From positions 75,001-131,362 of the forward strand of contig NZ_KB898922.1 in assembly GCF_000377945.1 (NCBI RefSeq): DNA of 56,362 nucleotides, read 5' to 3'. Made by a program: the position numbers and the translations under genes. Position 1 is the stretch's first letter. Every line of letters begins with the position of its first letter. Shown here one piece after another: positions 18,694 to 26,882 of this stretch. The DNA comes from Thioalkalivibrio sulfidiphilus (GTDB lineage Bacteria; Pseudomonadota; Gammaproteobacteria; Ectothiorhodospirales; Ectothiorhodospiraceae). The notes under the pieces are model-generated. The model did not search any database. It was not told the DNA's origin and saw only the letters and a program-made list of their open reading frames with translations.

Positions 18694-20118
18694 ATGAAAC
18701 CGACAATGAGATGGGTACCTGGGACCAATCTAAGAGGTCGAGCGGTCTCGTTCGGCATTGCCTGCGCGCTCGTTGCCGGCCAGGCTCATGCCGGGTGGGA
18801 ATTCACCCCCTCCGTGACCCTGGGCAGCATCTATTCGGACAACGTGACCCTGGCGCCCAAGGGCGCCGAGACCTCGGACCTGATCCTGGAACTGGCCCCG
18901 GCCCTGGATGCCCGCTTCGACGGCCGCCGGGTGGACGCGGACATCCGTTATCGCGCCCGCAGCTTGTTCTACCGTGATCGCGACGAACTGGATCAGACCT
19001 ACCATTTCCTGGATGCCCGCACCAACGCGGAACTGGTACAGGATACCTTCTTTCTGGATGCCGGCGTCGGCGTGCGGCAGCAGGTGATCGATCCCTCCGT
19101 GGTGATCCCCGGGGAAACACTCAGTGGCGGCGAGAACCTGTCCGACGAATACACCGCCTTCATCAGCCCCCACTGGACCGGCCGCGTGGCGGACAACCTC
19201 CGGGCCGATGTCCGCTACGTGCTGGGCGTGGTGCGCTACGACGAGAGCACCCTGACGGACAGCGATCAGCATGTGCTCGCCGCCCTGCTGGAGCGCACTC
19301 CCGAGGCCGGCACTCTGTACTGGGCGCTGCGCTACCGTCAGGCCCGCGTGGAATTCGAGGACGAGGACAACGTCACCCTGGAGCAGGGCGCCGGTGAGCT
19401 GGGCATCCCGGTCACCGGGCGCACGCGCCTGATCCTCATCGGCGGTTACGAGCGCAACAACTTCCTGCTCGCAGACGGCAGCAATGCACCCGACGATTCT
19501 CTCTGGGCGGTGGGCCTGCGTTCCTCCCGGGGCGAGCGCTTCGAGGTGGAAGTCCTGGCCGGTGAACGGGTGTTCGGCAACACCTTCAGCCTGCGTTGGG
19601 TGCAGCGCGCGCCCCGCTGGCGCATGGTGGCGAGCTATGATGAAGATTTTGTCACCTATGCCGAAACCCGCCTGAGCATCGATCCCCGTTCCCCGGAGTC
19701 CATCCTGCCCGGTCCGGACCTGGGCCGTGCCGCCAGCGACGTCTACCTGCGCGAACGGGCCCAGGTGGATCTGGCCTTCGACTGGCGGCGTACCACCGCG
19801 TCCATGCGGGTCTACAACGAGCGGCGCGATTACCAGACCCGCGAGGGCGAGGAGGAGGTGCGCGGCGTCGACTTCAGCATCGACTGGCTGTTTCGGCCCC
19901 GCACCAGCTTCGTACTCGCCGCCGGGGTCGAGGAAACCGACATCCTGGGCGCGGACGCGGAAGACCGGCTGACCCGCCTCTCCGCCGGAGTGACCCAGCA
20001 GCTGGGGCGGCGCACCGCCGGCAGCCTGATCCTGGCGCGCAGCGACCGCAGTTCGGACCTGGCGGAGCGCGAGTACACGGAAAACGCCATCATCGCCCGT
20101 CTCATCGCCACCTTCTAA
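18694..20118 (+). CDS. Outer-membrane beta-barrel protein of the XrtA system
   Basis: This 474-residue protein has a cleavable signal peptide ('IACALVAGQAHA|GWEF'), alternating hydrophobic/polar beta strands throughout, and a C-terminus ending in phenylalanine ('IIARLIATF'), the mark of Bam-assembled barrels. It matches the TIGR03016 PEP-CTERM-associated family by position and features ('SVTLGSIYSDNVTLAPKG'). The likely role is the outer-membrane pore for the polysaccharide, by analogy to similar loci. The ATG at 18694 begins the signal peptide. The frame is open upstream but without a signal, so that longer form was rejected. Confidence 0.85.
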   Translation: MKPTMRWVPGTNLRGRAVSFGIACALVAGQAHAGWEFTPSVTLGSIYSDNVTLAPKGAETSDLILELAPALDARFDGRRVDADIRYRARSLFYRDRDELDQTYHFLDARTNAELVQDTFFLDAGVGVRQQVIDPSVVIPGETLSGGENLSDEYTAFISPHWTGRVADNLRADVRYVLGVVRYDESTLTDSDQHVLAALLERTPEAGTLYWALRYRQARVEFEDEDNVTLEQGAGELGIPVTGRTRLILIGGYERNNFLLADGSNAPDDSLWAVGLRSSRGERFEVEVLAGERVFGNTFSLRWVQRAPRWRMVASYDEDFVTYAETRLSIDPRSPESILPGPDLGRAASDVYLRERAQVDLAFDWRRTTASMRVYNERRDYQTREGEEEVRGVDFSIDWLFRPRTSFVLAAGVEETDILGADAEDRLTRLSAGVTQQLGRRTAGSLILARSDRSSDLAEREYTENAIIARLIATF

Positions 20119-20147
20119 GCCAACGATCTGTACAGGAGCCATTTGCC

Positions 20148-21062
20148 ATGACGGCCAATCCCACGGCCAGCGGGCCGGTCAATGCCATGACCGTCGACGT
20201 GGAGGACTACTTCCACGTCTCCGCCTTCGCCGATGCTATCGACCGTGCCGACTGGCATGACATGCCGTCCCGGGTGGTGGCCAACACCCATCGCCTGCTG
20301 GACCTGTTCGACGGGCAGGGTGTGAAGTCCACCTTCTTCGTGCTGGGCTGGGTGGCGGAGCGGGAGCCGGGACTGGTGCGCGAGATCGTCGAGCGCGGGC
20401 ACGAGTTGGCCTGCCACGGCTACAGCCACCAGCTGGTCTACAACCAGACGCCCGAGCTATTCCGCGAGGAGACAGTGCGCTCCAAGGACTTGCTGGAGCA
20501 GGCGGGCCAGGTGCCCGTGCGCGGCTATCGGGCAGCCAGCTATTCCATCACCCGCCGCTCCCAGTGGGCCCTGGATATCCTGGGCGAGGCGGGTTTTGAG
20601 TACGACTCCAGCATCTTCCCGGTGCGACATGATCGCTACGGTATCCCGGGCGCCGGTCGCTGGCCCCACGAGATGACCCTCAATGAAGGCCGGCGCCTGG
20701 TTGAGTTTCCCCTCTCCACCGTGCGCTGGGCCGGCATGACCCTGCCCATGGCCGGCGGTGGTTATTTCCGGCTCTACCCTTATGCCCTGAGCCGGGCCGG
20801 TTTTCGCAACATCAATCAGGGCGCCGGCAAGCCCTTCGTGTTCTACCTGCACCCCTGGGAGGTGGACCCGGAACAGCCGCGCATCAAGGCCAAGGCCCTG
20901 TCGCGATTCCGGCACTACAACAACCTGCACCGTTGTGAATCCAGGTTGCGCCGCTTGTTGGAAGATTTCCGTTTCGCCCCCATGCGCGACGTGCTGGCGT
21001 CCATGGAGCTGGTGCCTGGCGAATCTTCGGCGCCCGTGGGCGCTGCGTCCGCCCGGGGTTGA
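20148..21062 (+). CDS. XrtA-associated polysaccharide deacetylase (NodB-like, CE4)
   Basis: This 304-residue protein would remove N-acetyl groups from the nascent polysaccharide. NodB motifs: MT1 'TVDVEDYFH' (Asp17, Asp20), MT2 'HGYSH' (His90, His94 as metal ligands), MT3 'GYRAASYS', and the later 'FVFYLHPWEVDPEQPR', which is typical of the TIGR03006 XrtA subfamily (DUF3473 tail). No signal peptide is seen, so it is predicted to be cytoplasmic or attached on the inner face. It precedes the amidotransferase gene by 9 bp. Confidence 0.92.
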   Translation: MTANPTASGPVNAMTVDVEDYFHVSAFADAIDRADWHDMPSRVVANTHRLLDLFDGQGVKSTFFVLGWVAEREPGLVREIVERGHELACHGYSHQLVYNQTPELFREETVRSKDLLEQAGQVPVRGYRAASYSITRRSQWALDILGEAGFEYDSSIFPVRHDRYGIPGAGRWPHEMTLNEGRRLVEFPLSTVRWAGMTLPMAGGGYFRLYPYALSRAGFRNINQGAGKPFVFYLHPWEVDPEQPRIKAKALSRFRHYNNLHRCESRLRRLLEDFRFAPMRDVLASMELVPGESSAPVGAASARG

Positions 21063-21071
21063 GCGTTCATC

Positions 21072-23039
21072 ATGTGCGGCATTGCAGGCATCCTGAACCT
21101 GAACGGCGGACCGGCCGTCGAGCAGCGTGAGCTGGAGGCCATGGTGGATCGCCTGTATCACCGGGGTCCGGACGGCCATGGTTTCTACCGGGATGCCCAT
21201 GTGGGTCTTGGCCATGCCCGCCTGAGCATCATCGATCTCGAGGGTGGCCGTCAGCCCCTGCACAACGAGGATGCCTCGGTGTGGGTGGTGTTCAACGGCG
21301 AGATCTTCAACTACCTGGAGCTGCGCGCCGAGCTCATCGCCCGCGGCCATCGCTTTGCCACCCAGTCGGACACCGAGGTCATCGTCCACCTCTACGAAGA
21401 ATACGGGGACGACTTCGTCCACCATCTGAACGGCCAGTTTGCCATTGCCCTGTGGGACATCCCCCGCAAGCGACTGGTGCTGGTCCGCGACCGGGTCGGC
21501 ATCCTGCCCCTGTTCTATACGCTGCAAAATGGACGCCTGCTGTTCGCCTCGGAGATCAAGGCCATCCTCCCGGCCCTGGATAGCGCGCCGCGACTCAACG
21601 CCACAGCCCTGGACGAACTCATGACCTTCTGGGCGCCGCTCACGCCCCACACCCTGTTCGAGGGTATCGAGGAGGTCTCGCCCGGGCAGCGTATCGTGGT
21701 GCAGAACGGGCACATCACCCGCGACACCTACTGGGACTGGTCTTTCCCCGTGGATGACCGTTATCGACAGGGCAATGAGGACGAACTGGCCGCCGAACTG
21801 GGTGAACTGCTCGTCGATGCCACGCGCATCCGCCTGCGCGCCGACGTACCCGTGGGCGCCTATCTTTCCGGGGGGCTCGATTCCTCGGCCCTGGTCTCGA
21901 TGATCCACCGCCAGGGCACCGCGCGACTTCGCACCTTCTCCATCGGCTTCGAGGATGAGGGCCTGGACGAGTCGGGTTTCCAGCAGCAGATGATCCGCCA
22001 CGTGAATGCCGACCACAGCAGCATCCGCTGTGACACGGCCCGGGTCGGCGAGGCCTTCTTCGACACGATATTGCGCACCGAGGCCCCGGTGCTGCGCACC
22101 GCGCCGGTCCCCATGTCCCTGCTCTCCGGCCTGGTCCGGGAGCAGGGCTACAAGGTGGTGCTGACCGGCGAGGGTTCCGACGAGGTGCTGGGCGGCTACG
22201 ACCTGTTCAAGGAGGGCAAGATCCGCCAGTTCTGGGCGCGCAACGCCGATTCCAGCTGGCGTCCCCTGCTCATCAAGCGCCTGTATCCCTACCTGAACCT
22301 CACCCAGGCTCAGGGGCTGACTTATCTGAAGAGCTTCTTCGGTACCGGCCTGGATCAGCCCGAATCCCCCTTCTTCAGCCACATGACCCGCTGGCAGTCC
22401 ACCGCCCAGTGCAAGGTCTTCTTCTCCGAAGAACTGGGCGCCCAGTTGCGGGGAGACGCCGTGGAGCGGCTGGCGGGTGGCCTTCCGGAAGGCATTCAGC
22501 GTTGGCACCCCTTCAATCGGGGCCAGTACGTGGAGGCGCACACTCTCATGTCCGGCTACCTGCTGTGCTCCCAGGGCGACCGCATGCTCATGGCCAACTC
22601 CGTGGAGGGCCGTTTCCCGTTCCTGGATCACCGGGTCATCGAATTCGCCAACCAGTTGCATCCCCGCCACAAGATGCGGGTACTCAACGAGAAATACCTG
22701 CTTAAGCGGGTCATGAGGCCCTATCTCCCCGAGGCCATCGTCGCCCGCCACAAGCAGCCCTACCGGGCCCCCGACATCCCGGCCTTCTTCAGTGGCGGCA
22801 AGACGGAGTACGTGCGGGAGTTGCTCAGCCCGGAGGTGGTGTCCCGCTACGGCTATTTCGACGCCGCCAAGGTGCAGCGTCTGTTCCAGAAGATCGAACG
22901 GGGCAGGGCCATCGGTTACAAGGACAACATGGCCTTAGTGGGTATCCTCTCCACCCAGCTCTGGCATTACCATTTCGTTGAGCGCTTCCATGAGAATTTC
23001 CGTGATGAGGGTAAAGTGGTTTTGCGCGGGTTGGGGTAA
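21072..23039 (+). CDS. XrtA/PEP-CTERM system amidotransferase (asparagine-synthase type)
   Basis: This 655-residue glutamine-dependent amidotransferase has an N-terminal class II glutaminase with nucleophile Cys2 ('MCGIAGI'), 'RGPDGHG' and 'FNGEIFNY'. The synthase domain starts near 240 with the PP-loop 'SGGLDSSAL' (266-274) and a later 'TGEGSDEVLGGY'. It matches the TIGR03108-like enzyme of XrtA loci, presumed to amidate a sugar acid in the exopolysaccharide. It ends the uninterrupted first half of the cluster. Immediately after its stop the dense hairpin repeats begin. Confidence 0.92.
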   Translation: MCGIAGILNLNGGPAVEQRELEAMVDRLYHRGPDGHGFYRDAHVGLGHARLSIIDLEGGRQPLHNEDASVWVVFNGEIFNYLELRAELIARGHRFATQSDTEVIVHLYEEYGDDFVHHLNGQFAIALWDIPRKRLVLVRDRVGILPLFYTLQNGRLLFASEIKAILPALDSAPRLNATALDELMTFWAPLTPHTLFEGIEEVSPGQRIVVQNGHITRDTYWDWSFPVDDRYRQGNEDELAAELGELLVDATRIRLRADVPVGAYLSGGLDSSALVSMIHRQGTARLRTFSIGFEDEGLDESGFQQQMIRHVNADHSSIRCDTARVGEAFFDTILRTEAPVLRTAPVPMSLLSGLVREQGYKVVLTGEGSDEVLGGYDLFKEGKIRQFWARNADSSWRPLLIKRLYPYLNLTQAQGLTYLKSFFGTGLDQPESPFFSHMTRWQSTAQCKVFFSEELGAQLRGDAVERLAGGLPEGIQRWHPFNRGQYVEAHTLMSGYLLCSQGDRMLMANSVEGRFPFLDHRVIEFANQLHPRHKMRVLNEKYLLKRVMRPYLPEAIVARHKQPYRAPDIPAFFSGGKTEYVRELLSPEVVSRYGYFDAAKVQRLFQKIERGRAIGYKDNMALVGILSTQLWHYHFVERFHENFRDEGKVVLRGLG

Positions 23040-23052
23040 GGATAAAAACCTT

Positions 23053-23603
23053 TTCCTCTCACGGAGCCACGGAGCCACGGGGAAAGATATTCAGGAGTTG
23101 AGCAGATAGCCCATAAGCACAAGGAGGTGCAATGGTGACTGAGAATGAAATCGGCGATCTTGTGGTTGAGATTGCGGTGCGGGTACACAGCAGTCTGGGT
23201 CCAGGGTTGATGGAATCAGTCTACGAAGTGGTCATGGAGCATGAGCTCCGTCAGAAAGGATTGATCGTCGAACGACAAGTGCCCGTGGAAATTCAGTATC
23301 GCGGCTTGAAATTTGAAGATGCCTTCCGGGCTGACATGATTGTGGAAGATAAGGTGATTTTGGAGTTGAAGAGTGTCGAGAGACTCAATAATGCACACAG
23401 AAAGCAGCTTCTGACCTATCTGAGATTGACGGGCAGAAAGTTGGGTTATGTTCTCAACTTTGGCGAAAGTCTCATGAGAAATGGCATTGCCCGTGTAATC
23501 AATGGGTATCTCAGTAAGTAGTGGGTTAATCAACACACATGATAAATGCGGTGTTCATCTGAGCATTAGATTTCCTCTGTGGCTCCGTGCCCCCGTGAGA
23601 GGA
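23053..23603. mobile_element. Candidate repeat-bounded cassette carrying a GxxExxY gene
   Basis: The left end 'cctctcacggagccacgg...' (23056-23086) and the right end '...ggctccgtgcccccgtgagagga' (ending 23603) are imperfect inverted copies of the same repeat seen as stand-alone hairpins at 26768-26850, 34180-34262 and 42030-42117. Between them lies only the GxxExxY gene. The cassette separates the amidotransferase from the ACP gene. Mobility is inferred from this layout. No transposase of a known family is present inside. Confidence 0.45.
23132..23521 (+). CDS. GxxExxY protein (predicted PD-(D/E)XK-type nuclease fold)
   Basis: This 129-residue protein carries the family motif 'GLMESVY' (G-x-x-E-x-x-Y) near residue 28 and a PD-(D/E)XK-like core 'FRADMIVEDKVILELKSV', where Asp, Glu and Lys fall at catalytic spacing. 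The family's biochemical function is not established. Nuclease fold membership is known for related sequences (PDDEXK_3 group). The ATG at 23132 has AAGGAGG 4 nt upstream. Codon use and base composition are more AT-rich than in neighbouring genes, which suggests separate origin. It is framed by inverted copies of the locus' hairpin repeat. Confidence 0.85.
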   Translation: MVTENEIGDLVVEIAVRVHSSLGPGLMESVYEVVMEHELRQKGLIVERQVPVEIQYRGLKFEDAFRADMIVEDKVILELKSVERLNNAHRKQLLTYLRLTGRKLGYVLNFGESLMRNGIARVINGYLSK

Positions 23604-23637
23604 TGATCTTTTTGTCTCTGCGCCTCCGCGAGAGAAC
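23571..23637. repeat. Right-end hairpin repeats after the GxxExxY gene
   Basis: Two successive repeat half-units are seen: 'ctgtggctccgtgcccccgt' (+gagagga) and 'gtctctgcgcctccgcgaga' (+gaaca). They belong to the same family as the other intergenic repeats, in right-arm orientation. They lie 31 bp before the ACP start. Confidence 0.75.
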
Positions 23638-23667
23638 AGTCTTTGATTTTCTGACTTGGGGTAAAAA

Positions 23668-23919
23668 ATGGAACTGGAAACAAAGATAAAGGGCTACATC
23701 CTCGAGAATTACCTCTTCACCGACGACGAGTCCCAGCTCGCCAGCGGGGACTCCCTGCTGGAGCGGGGCATCATCGACTCCACCGGCATCCTGGAAGTCA
23801 TCATGTTCCTGGAAGACGAATTCGGCGTCACAGTGGACGATGACGAGATGGTCCCCGAGAACCTGGACTCCGTGGCCAACCTGGTGGCCTTCGTGCAGCG
23901 CAAGAAGGCCGCGGCCTGA
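23668..23919 (+). CDS. Acyl carrier protein
   Basis: This 83-residue carrier protein has the phosphopantetheine attachment site in 'GIIDSTGILEVI' (Ser38) and a following acidic helix 'MFLEDEFGVTVDDDE'. It ends 28 bp before an AMP-dependent ligase gene, which should load it. A Sfp-type phosphopantetheinyl transferase encoded at 33.2-34.0 kb could activate it. Such ACPs accompany acyl-CoA ligases in XrtA loci. The acyl group is unknown. Confidence 0.9.
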   Translation: MELETKIKGYILENYLFTDDESQLASGDSLLERGIIDSTGILEVIMFLEDEFGVTVDDDEMVPENLDSVANLVAFVQRKKAAA

Positions 23920-23947
23920 AGGACCACTGCCCGGACGGGAAGGGAAT

Positions 23948-25516
23948 ATGCCGATCAAGCCCCAACGCCTGCTCCACGAGATACTGCCGATCCATGCCCG
24001 GAACCACCCGGACAAGGTGGCGGTTGTCGTCGGCGGGGAGTCCTATACCTACACGCAACTGGAAGACCAGAGCGCCCGTCTCGCCGCGGCCCTGCAGCAG
24101 CGCGGGCTTGGGCGCGGTGACCGGGTGGCCATCTACATGGACAACACCTGGCCCTGCGTGGTCAGCATCTATGCCGTGCTCCGGGCGGGTGCGACCTTCC
24201 TGGTGGTCAATCCACAGACCAAGCAGGACAAGCTCGCCTACGTGCTCAACGACTGCACGGTTCGTCACCTCATAACCGATGCTCACCTGGCTTTCGTGTT
24301 CCGGGAAGTGCTGCCGGATGTGCCGAGTCTCACTCACCTGATCGTCTCTGGCGGCGACAAGGTGGCTGAACAGTGCGAAGGGCTTTCCCCCGCAGCCGAG
24401 GTGTTCGAGACCGTGGTCGAAGGCACCCCGGCCGGGCCCATCGATCCAGGCACCATCGCCCTGGACCTGGCCTCTCTCATCTACACCTCCGGCAGCACGG
24501 GCAACCCCAAGGGGGTGATGCACACCCACCAGTCCATGCTGTTCGCCGCCCAGAGCCTGATCGAATACCTGCGCATGGATGAGCGGGAGGTGATCATCAA
24601 CGTCCTGCCCATGGCCTTCGACTACGGCCTCTACCAGATGCTCATGGCCGTGCAGATGGGGGCCACCCTGGTGTTGGAGCGCTCCTTCACCTACCCGGCC
24701 GAGGTTTTCAAGCGTATGGAACAGCATGGCGTGACCGCCTTCCCGGGTGTGCCCACCATCTACTCCATGATCCTCGCCGCCCATGGCCGCAAGCCGTTGT
24801 CTTTCCCTTCGGTTAAACGCATCACCAACACAGCTGCCGCGCTGCCGGCGGATTACGTACCGCGCCTGAAGGAGGTCTTCCCCAACGCCCTGATCTTCAA
24901 GATGTACGGACTCACCGAGTGCAAGCGGGTGAGTTACCTGGAGCCGGAACTGGCCGAGGTGAAGCCCCGCTCCGTGGGCAAGGCCATCCCCGGTACCGAG
25001 GTCTATCTGCTGAGTCCCGAGGGCGAGCCGGTGGGTCCCGGGGAGCCGGGCATCCTCCATGTGCGCGGTCCGCACCTGATGCGCGGTTACTGGAACCTGC
25101 CGGAGAAAAGCGCCGAGATGCTCAAGGACGGCCCCTATCCCGGGGAGAAGGTGCTGCGCACCGGAGACTGGTTTCACATGGACGAGGACGGCTGTCTGTA
25201 CTTCGAGGGCCGCAGCGACGACATCATCAAGACCCGAGGCGAGAAGGTCAGCCCGGTGGAGGTGGAAAACGCCCTCTATGCCATCCCCGGCGTGGAGGAG
25301 GCGGCCGTCATCGGCGTCAGCGATGATCTCCTGGGCCAGGCGGTGCGGGCCTACGTGGTACTGGCCGCAGGCAGTGAACTGGACGAGCGTCGTCTCAGAA
25401 AGGAACTCACCTCAAGGCTGGAGAACTTCATGGTGCCCAGGGACATCCTGCTGGTGGACAGCCTGCCCAAGTCGGCCAACGGCAAGATCAACAAGAAAGA
25501 TCTCGTGGCCACTTGA
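23948..25516 (+). CDS. XrtA-associated acyl-CoA/ACP ligase (AMP-forming)
   Basis: This 522-residue ANL-family enzyme adenylates a carboxylic acid and probably transfers it to the ACP encoded just upstream. Motifs: P-loop 'YTSGSTGNPKG' (179-189), 'MYGLTEC', 'RTGDWFHMD', and the C-terminal catalytic lysine in 'NGKINKKDLV' (Lys513). It corresponds to TIGR03098-like ligases of exosortase A loci. In many such loci a PLP-dependent decarboxylase follows. Here none is found and a methyltransferase and NadE-like enzyme follow instead. The ATG at 23948 was chosen over an in-frame upstream start inside the ACP gene. Confidence 0.9.
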   Translation: MPIKPQRLLHEILPIHARNHPDKVAVVVGGESYTYTQLEDQSARLAAALQQRGLGRGDRVAIYMDNTWPCVVSIYAVLRAGATFLVVNPQTKQDKLAYVLNDCTVRHLITDAHLAFVFREVLPDVPSLTHLIVSGGDKVAEQCEGLSPAAEVFETVVEGTPAGPIDPGTIALDLASLIYTSGSTGNPKGVMHTHQSMLFAAQSLIEYLRMDEREVIINVLPMAFDYGLYQMLMAVQMGATLVLERSFTYPAEVFKRMEQHGVTAFPGVPTIYSMILAAHGRKPLSFPSVKRITNTAAALPADYVPRLKEVFPNALIFKMYGLTECKRVSYLEPELAEVKPRSVGKAIPGTEVYLLSPEGEPVGPGEPGILHVRGPHLMRGYWNLPEKSAEMLKDGPYPGEKVLRTGDWFHMDEDGCLYFEGRSDDIIKTRGEKVSPVEVENALYAIPGVEEAAVIGVSDDLLGQAVRAYVVLAAGSELDERRLRKELTSRLENFMVPRDILLVDSLPKSANGKINKKDLVAT

Positions 25517-25557
25517 TCGTCTCGGGGGAAAGGGGCCGCGTAACACATGAAAAACAT

Positions 25558-25783
25558 GATTTCTCGCGAAGACGCAAAGACACCAAGGAAAAAAACATTT
25601 CCTCTCACGGAGATACGGGGGCACGGAGAATGACGAACAAGATGACCTTGACCAAGGCGCGATGGTGCAAGAAAGAAAGCCTCGGCATGAATCACCTCGA
25701 TGTGTTTGAGGCGACCGATTCGCGATTCAATCGAGAGTTCACTGCCTTGAACTACTCCGTGCCCCCGTGTCTCCGTGAGAGGA
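25558..25783. repeat. Repeat cluster with a second inverted-repeat-bounded unit
   Basis: In the 352 bp gap before the methyltransferase, a half unit 'ttctcgcgaagacgcaaaga' (25561-25580) is followed by a unit bounded by nearly perfect ~31 bp inverted repeats: 25600-25630 ('tcctctcacggagatacggg' ...) and 25753-25783 (its inverse, two mismatches). Between the arms are ~120 bp of unrelated sequence with no recognisable gene. This shows that the repeat ends can frame different DNA. Confidence 0.7.
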
Positions 25784-25868
25784 TGCTTTTAATCTCCTTC
25801 TCTGCGGCTCGGCGCTTCCGGGGGGAATGAGTGTGCAAGCGCGCTTTTGTGCGCGGGGGAGTGCCATC

Positions 25869-26759
25869 ATGAAGCATCCTCTCTATCTGCAGTTGCTGGC
25901 GCGACTGAAACAGGACCTCCAGGTCCTGCCCGACAAGCCGGACGAAACGCCACGGAACACCCTGGACTGTCTCTGGGCGCTTGCGGCAGGGCAGCCCCTG
26001 GCGATCAGCCAGGTCCGGGATGCGGTGATCGACGATCTCGATCTGGAAGCACAGGCCACGTTGAACGCCCTCGTCGACAAGCGCCTTGCGGGTACGCCTC
26101 TTTCGCATCTGACCGGTCGGCAGGACTTCATGGGCCTGGTGCTCAAGTCCTCCGAGGCGGCCCTGGTGCCCCGGCGCGAGACCGAGATCCTGGGTCGTGC
26201 CGCTATCGGCAAGCTGCAGGGATTGGATGTCGAGGCGCCATGGGTGGTGGATCTCTGCACCGGCTGCGGCAATCTGGCCCTGGCCATGGCCGTTGCTGCG
26301 CCCCAGGCCCGGGTCTGGGGCAGTGACCTGTCCGAGGAGGCCGTCGCCCTGGCCCGGGAGAATACAGAGTTCGTCGGACGCCCGGACGTGAGTTTTTATG
26401 CCGGCGATCTTGTCGTTCCATTCGATAACGAGGAATTCCTGGGCCGGGTGGACCTGCTCACCTGCAACCCGCCTTATATCTCCAGCGCCAAGGTGGAGCA
26501 GATGCCCGAGGAGATCTCCGGTCACGAACCCCACATGGCCTTTGATGGCGGACCCTTCGGCATCAAGATCATCCAGCGCCTGATCCAGGACGCACCGCGC
26601 TTGCTGCGTCCCGGAGGCTGGCTGTTGTTCGAGGTGGGTCTAGGCCAGGGCGAGCCCATGAAACAGCGCCTGGAGCGCAATGACGCCTTCGACCAGGTAG
26701 AGGTCTTCGTCGATGATCACGGCGACGTCCGCGCCCTGGCGGCGCGGCGGAGACGATAA
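25869..26759 (+). CDS. PrmC/HemK-like SAM-dependent methyltransferase
   Basis: This 296-residue class I methyltransferase has the SAM-binding 'VVDLCTGCGNLALAMA' (127-142), the acidic 'GSDLSEEAVALARENTE', and the amide/amine-methylating signature 'CNPPYISS' (199-206). The N-terminal helical region 'AGTPLSHLTGRQDFMGL' resembles PrmC. The protein is a PrmC paralogue by sequence, but its place between an ACP/AMP-ligase pair and an NadE-like gene suggests a small-molecule or sugar substrate instead of release factors. The ATG at 25869 has GGGGGAG 7 nt upstream. An in-frame ATG at 25827 is less likely. Confidence 0.8.
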   Translation: MKHPLYLQLLARLKQDLQVLPDKPDETPRNTLDCLWALAAGQPLAISQVRDAVIDDLDLEAQATLNALVDKRLAGTPLSHLTGRQDFMGLVLKSSEAALVPRRETEILGRAAIGKLQGLDVEAPWVVDLCTGCGNLALAMAVAAPQARVWGSDLSEEAVALARENTEFVGRPDVSFYAGDLVVPFDNEEFLGRVDLLTCNPPYISSAKVEQMPEEISGHEPHMAFDGGPFGIKIIQRLIQDAPRLLRPGGWLLFEVGLGQGEPMKQRLERNDAFDQVEVFVDDHGDVRALAARRRR

Positions 26760-26767
26760 AGAATAGT

Positions 26768-26850
26768 TCTCTCACGGAGTCACAGAGGCACGGAGGAGGG
26801 CTGAATTTGTTCACAAGCTTTCCCCGTGGCACCGTGCCCCCGTGAGAGGA
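26768..26850. repeat. Stand-alone hairpin repeat (cacgga type)
   Basis: An ~83 bp unit opens 'tctctcacggagtcacagag' and closes 'ccgtggcaccgtgcccccgt' plus gagagga. The arms pair around a short AT-rich centre. It fills most of the gap between the methyltransferase and NadE-like genes. Confidence 0.75.
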
Positions 26851-26882
26851 AACGTACTTAAGTTCTGTTCATGGAGAACAAC

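Noticed and set aside
20457-22751. Open frame of 764 codons on the minus strand
   Set aside because: It lies opposite the deacetylase and amidotransferase genes, which have unmistakable motifs. The translated product is low in hydrophobic structure and has no family features.
25513-25830. Small frame of 105 codons in the gap before the methyltransferase
   Set aside because: It runs through both inverted repeats. The translated repeats (e.g. 'PPCLRERM') recur in many frames across the window and are not real protein.
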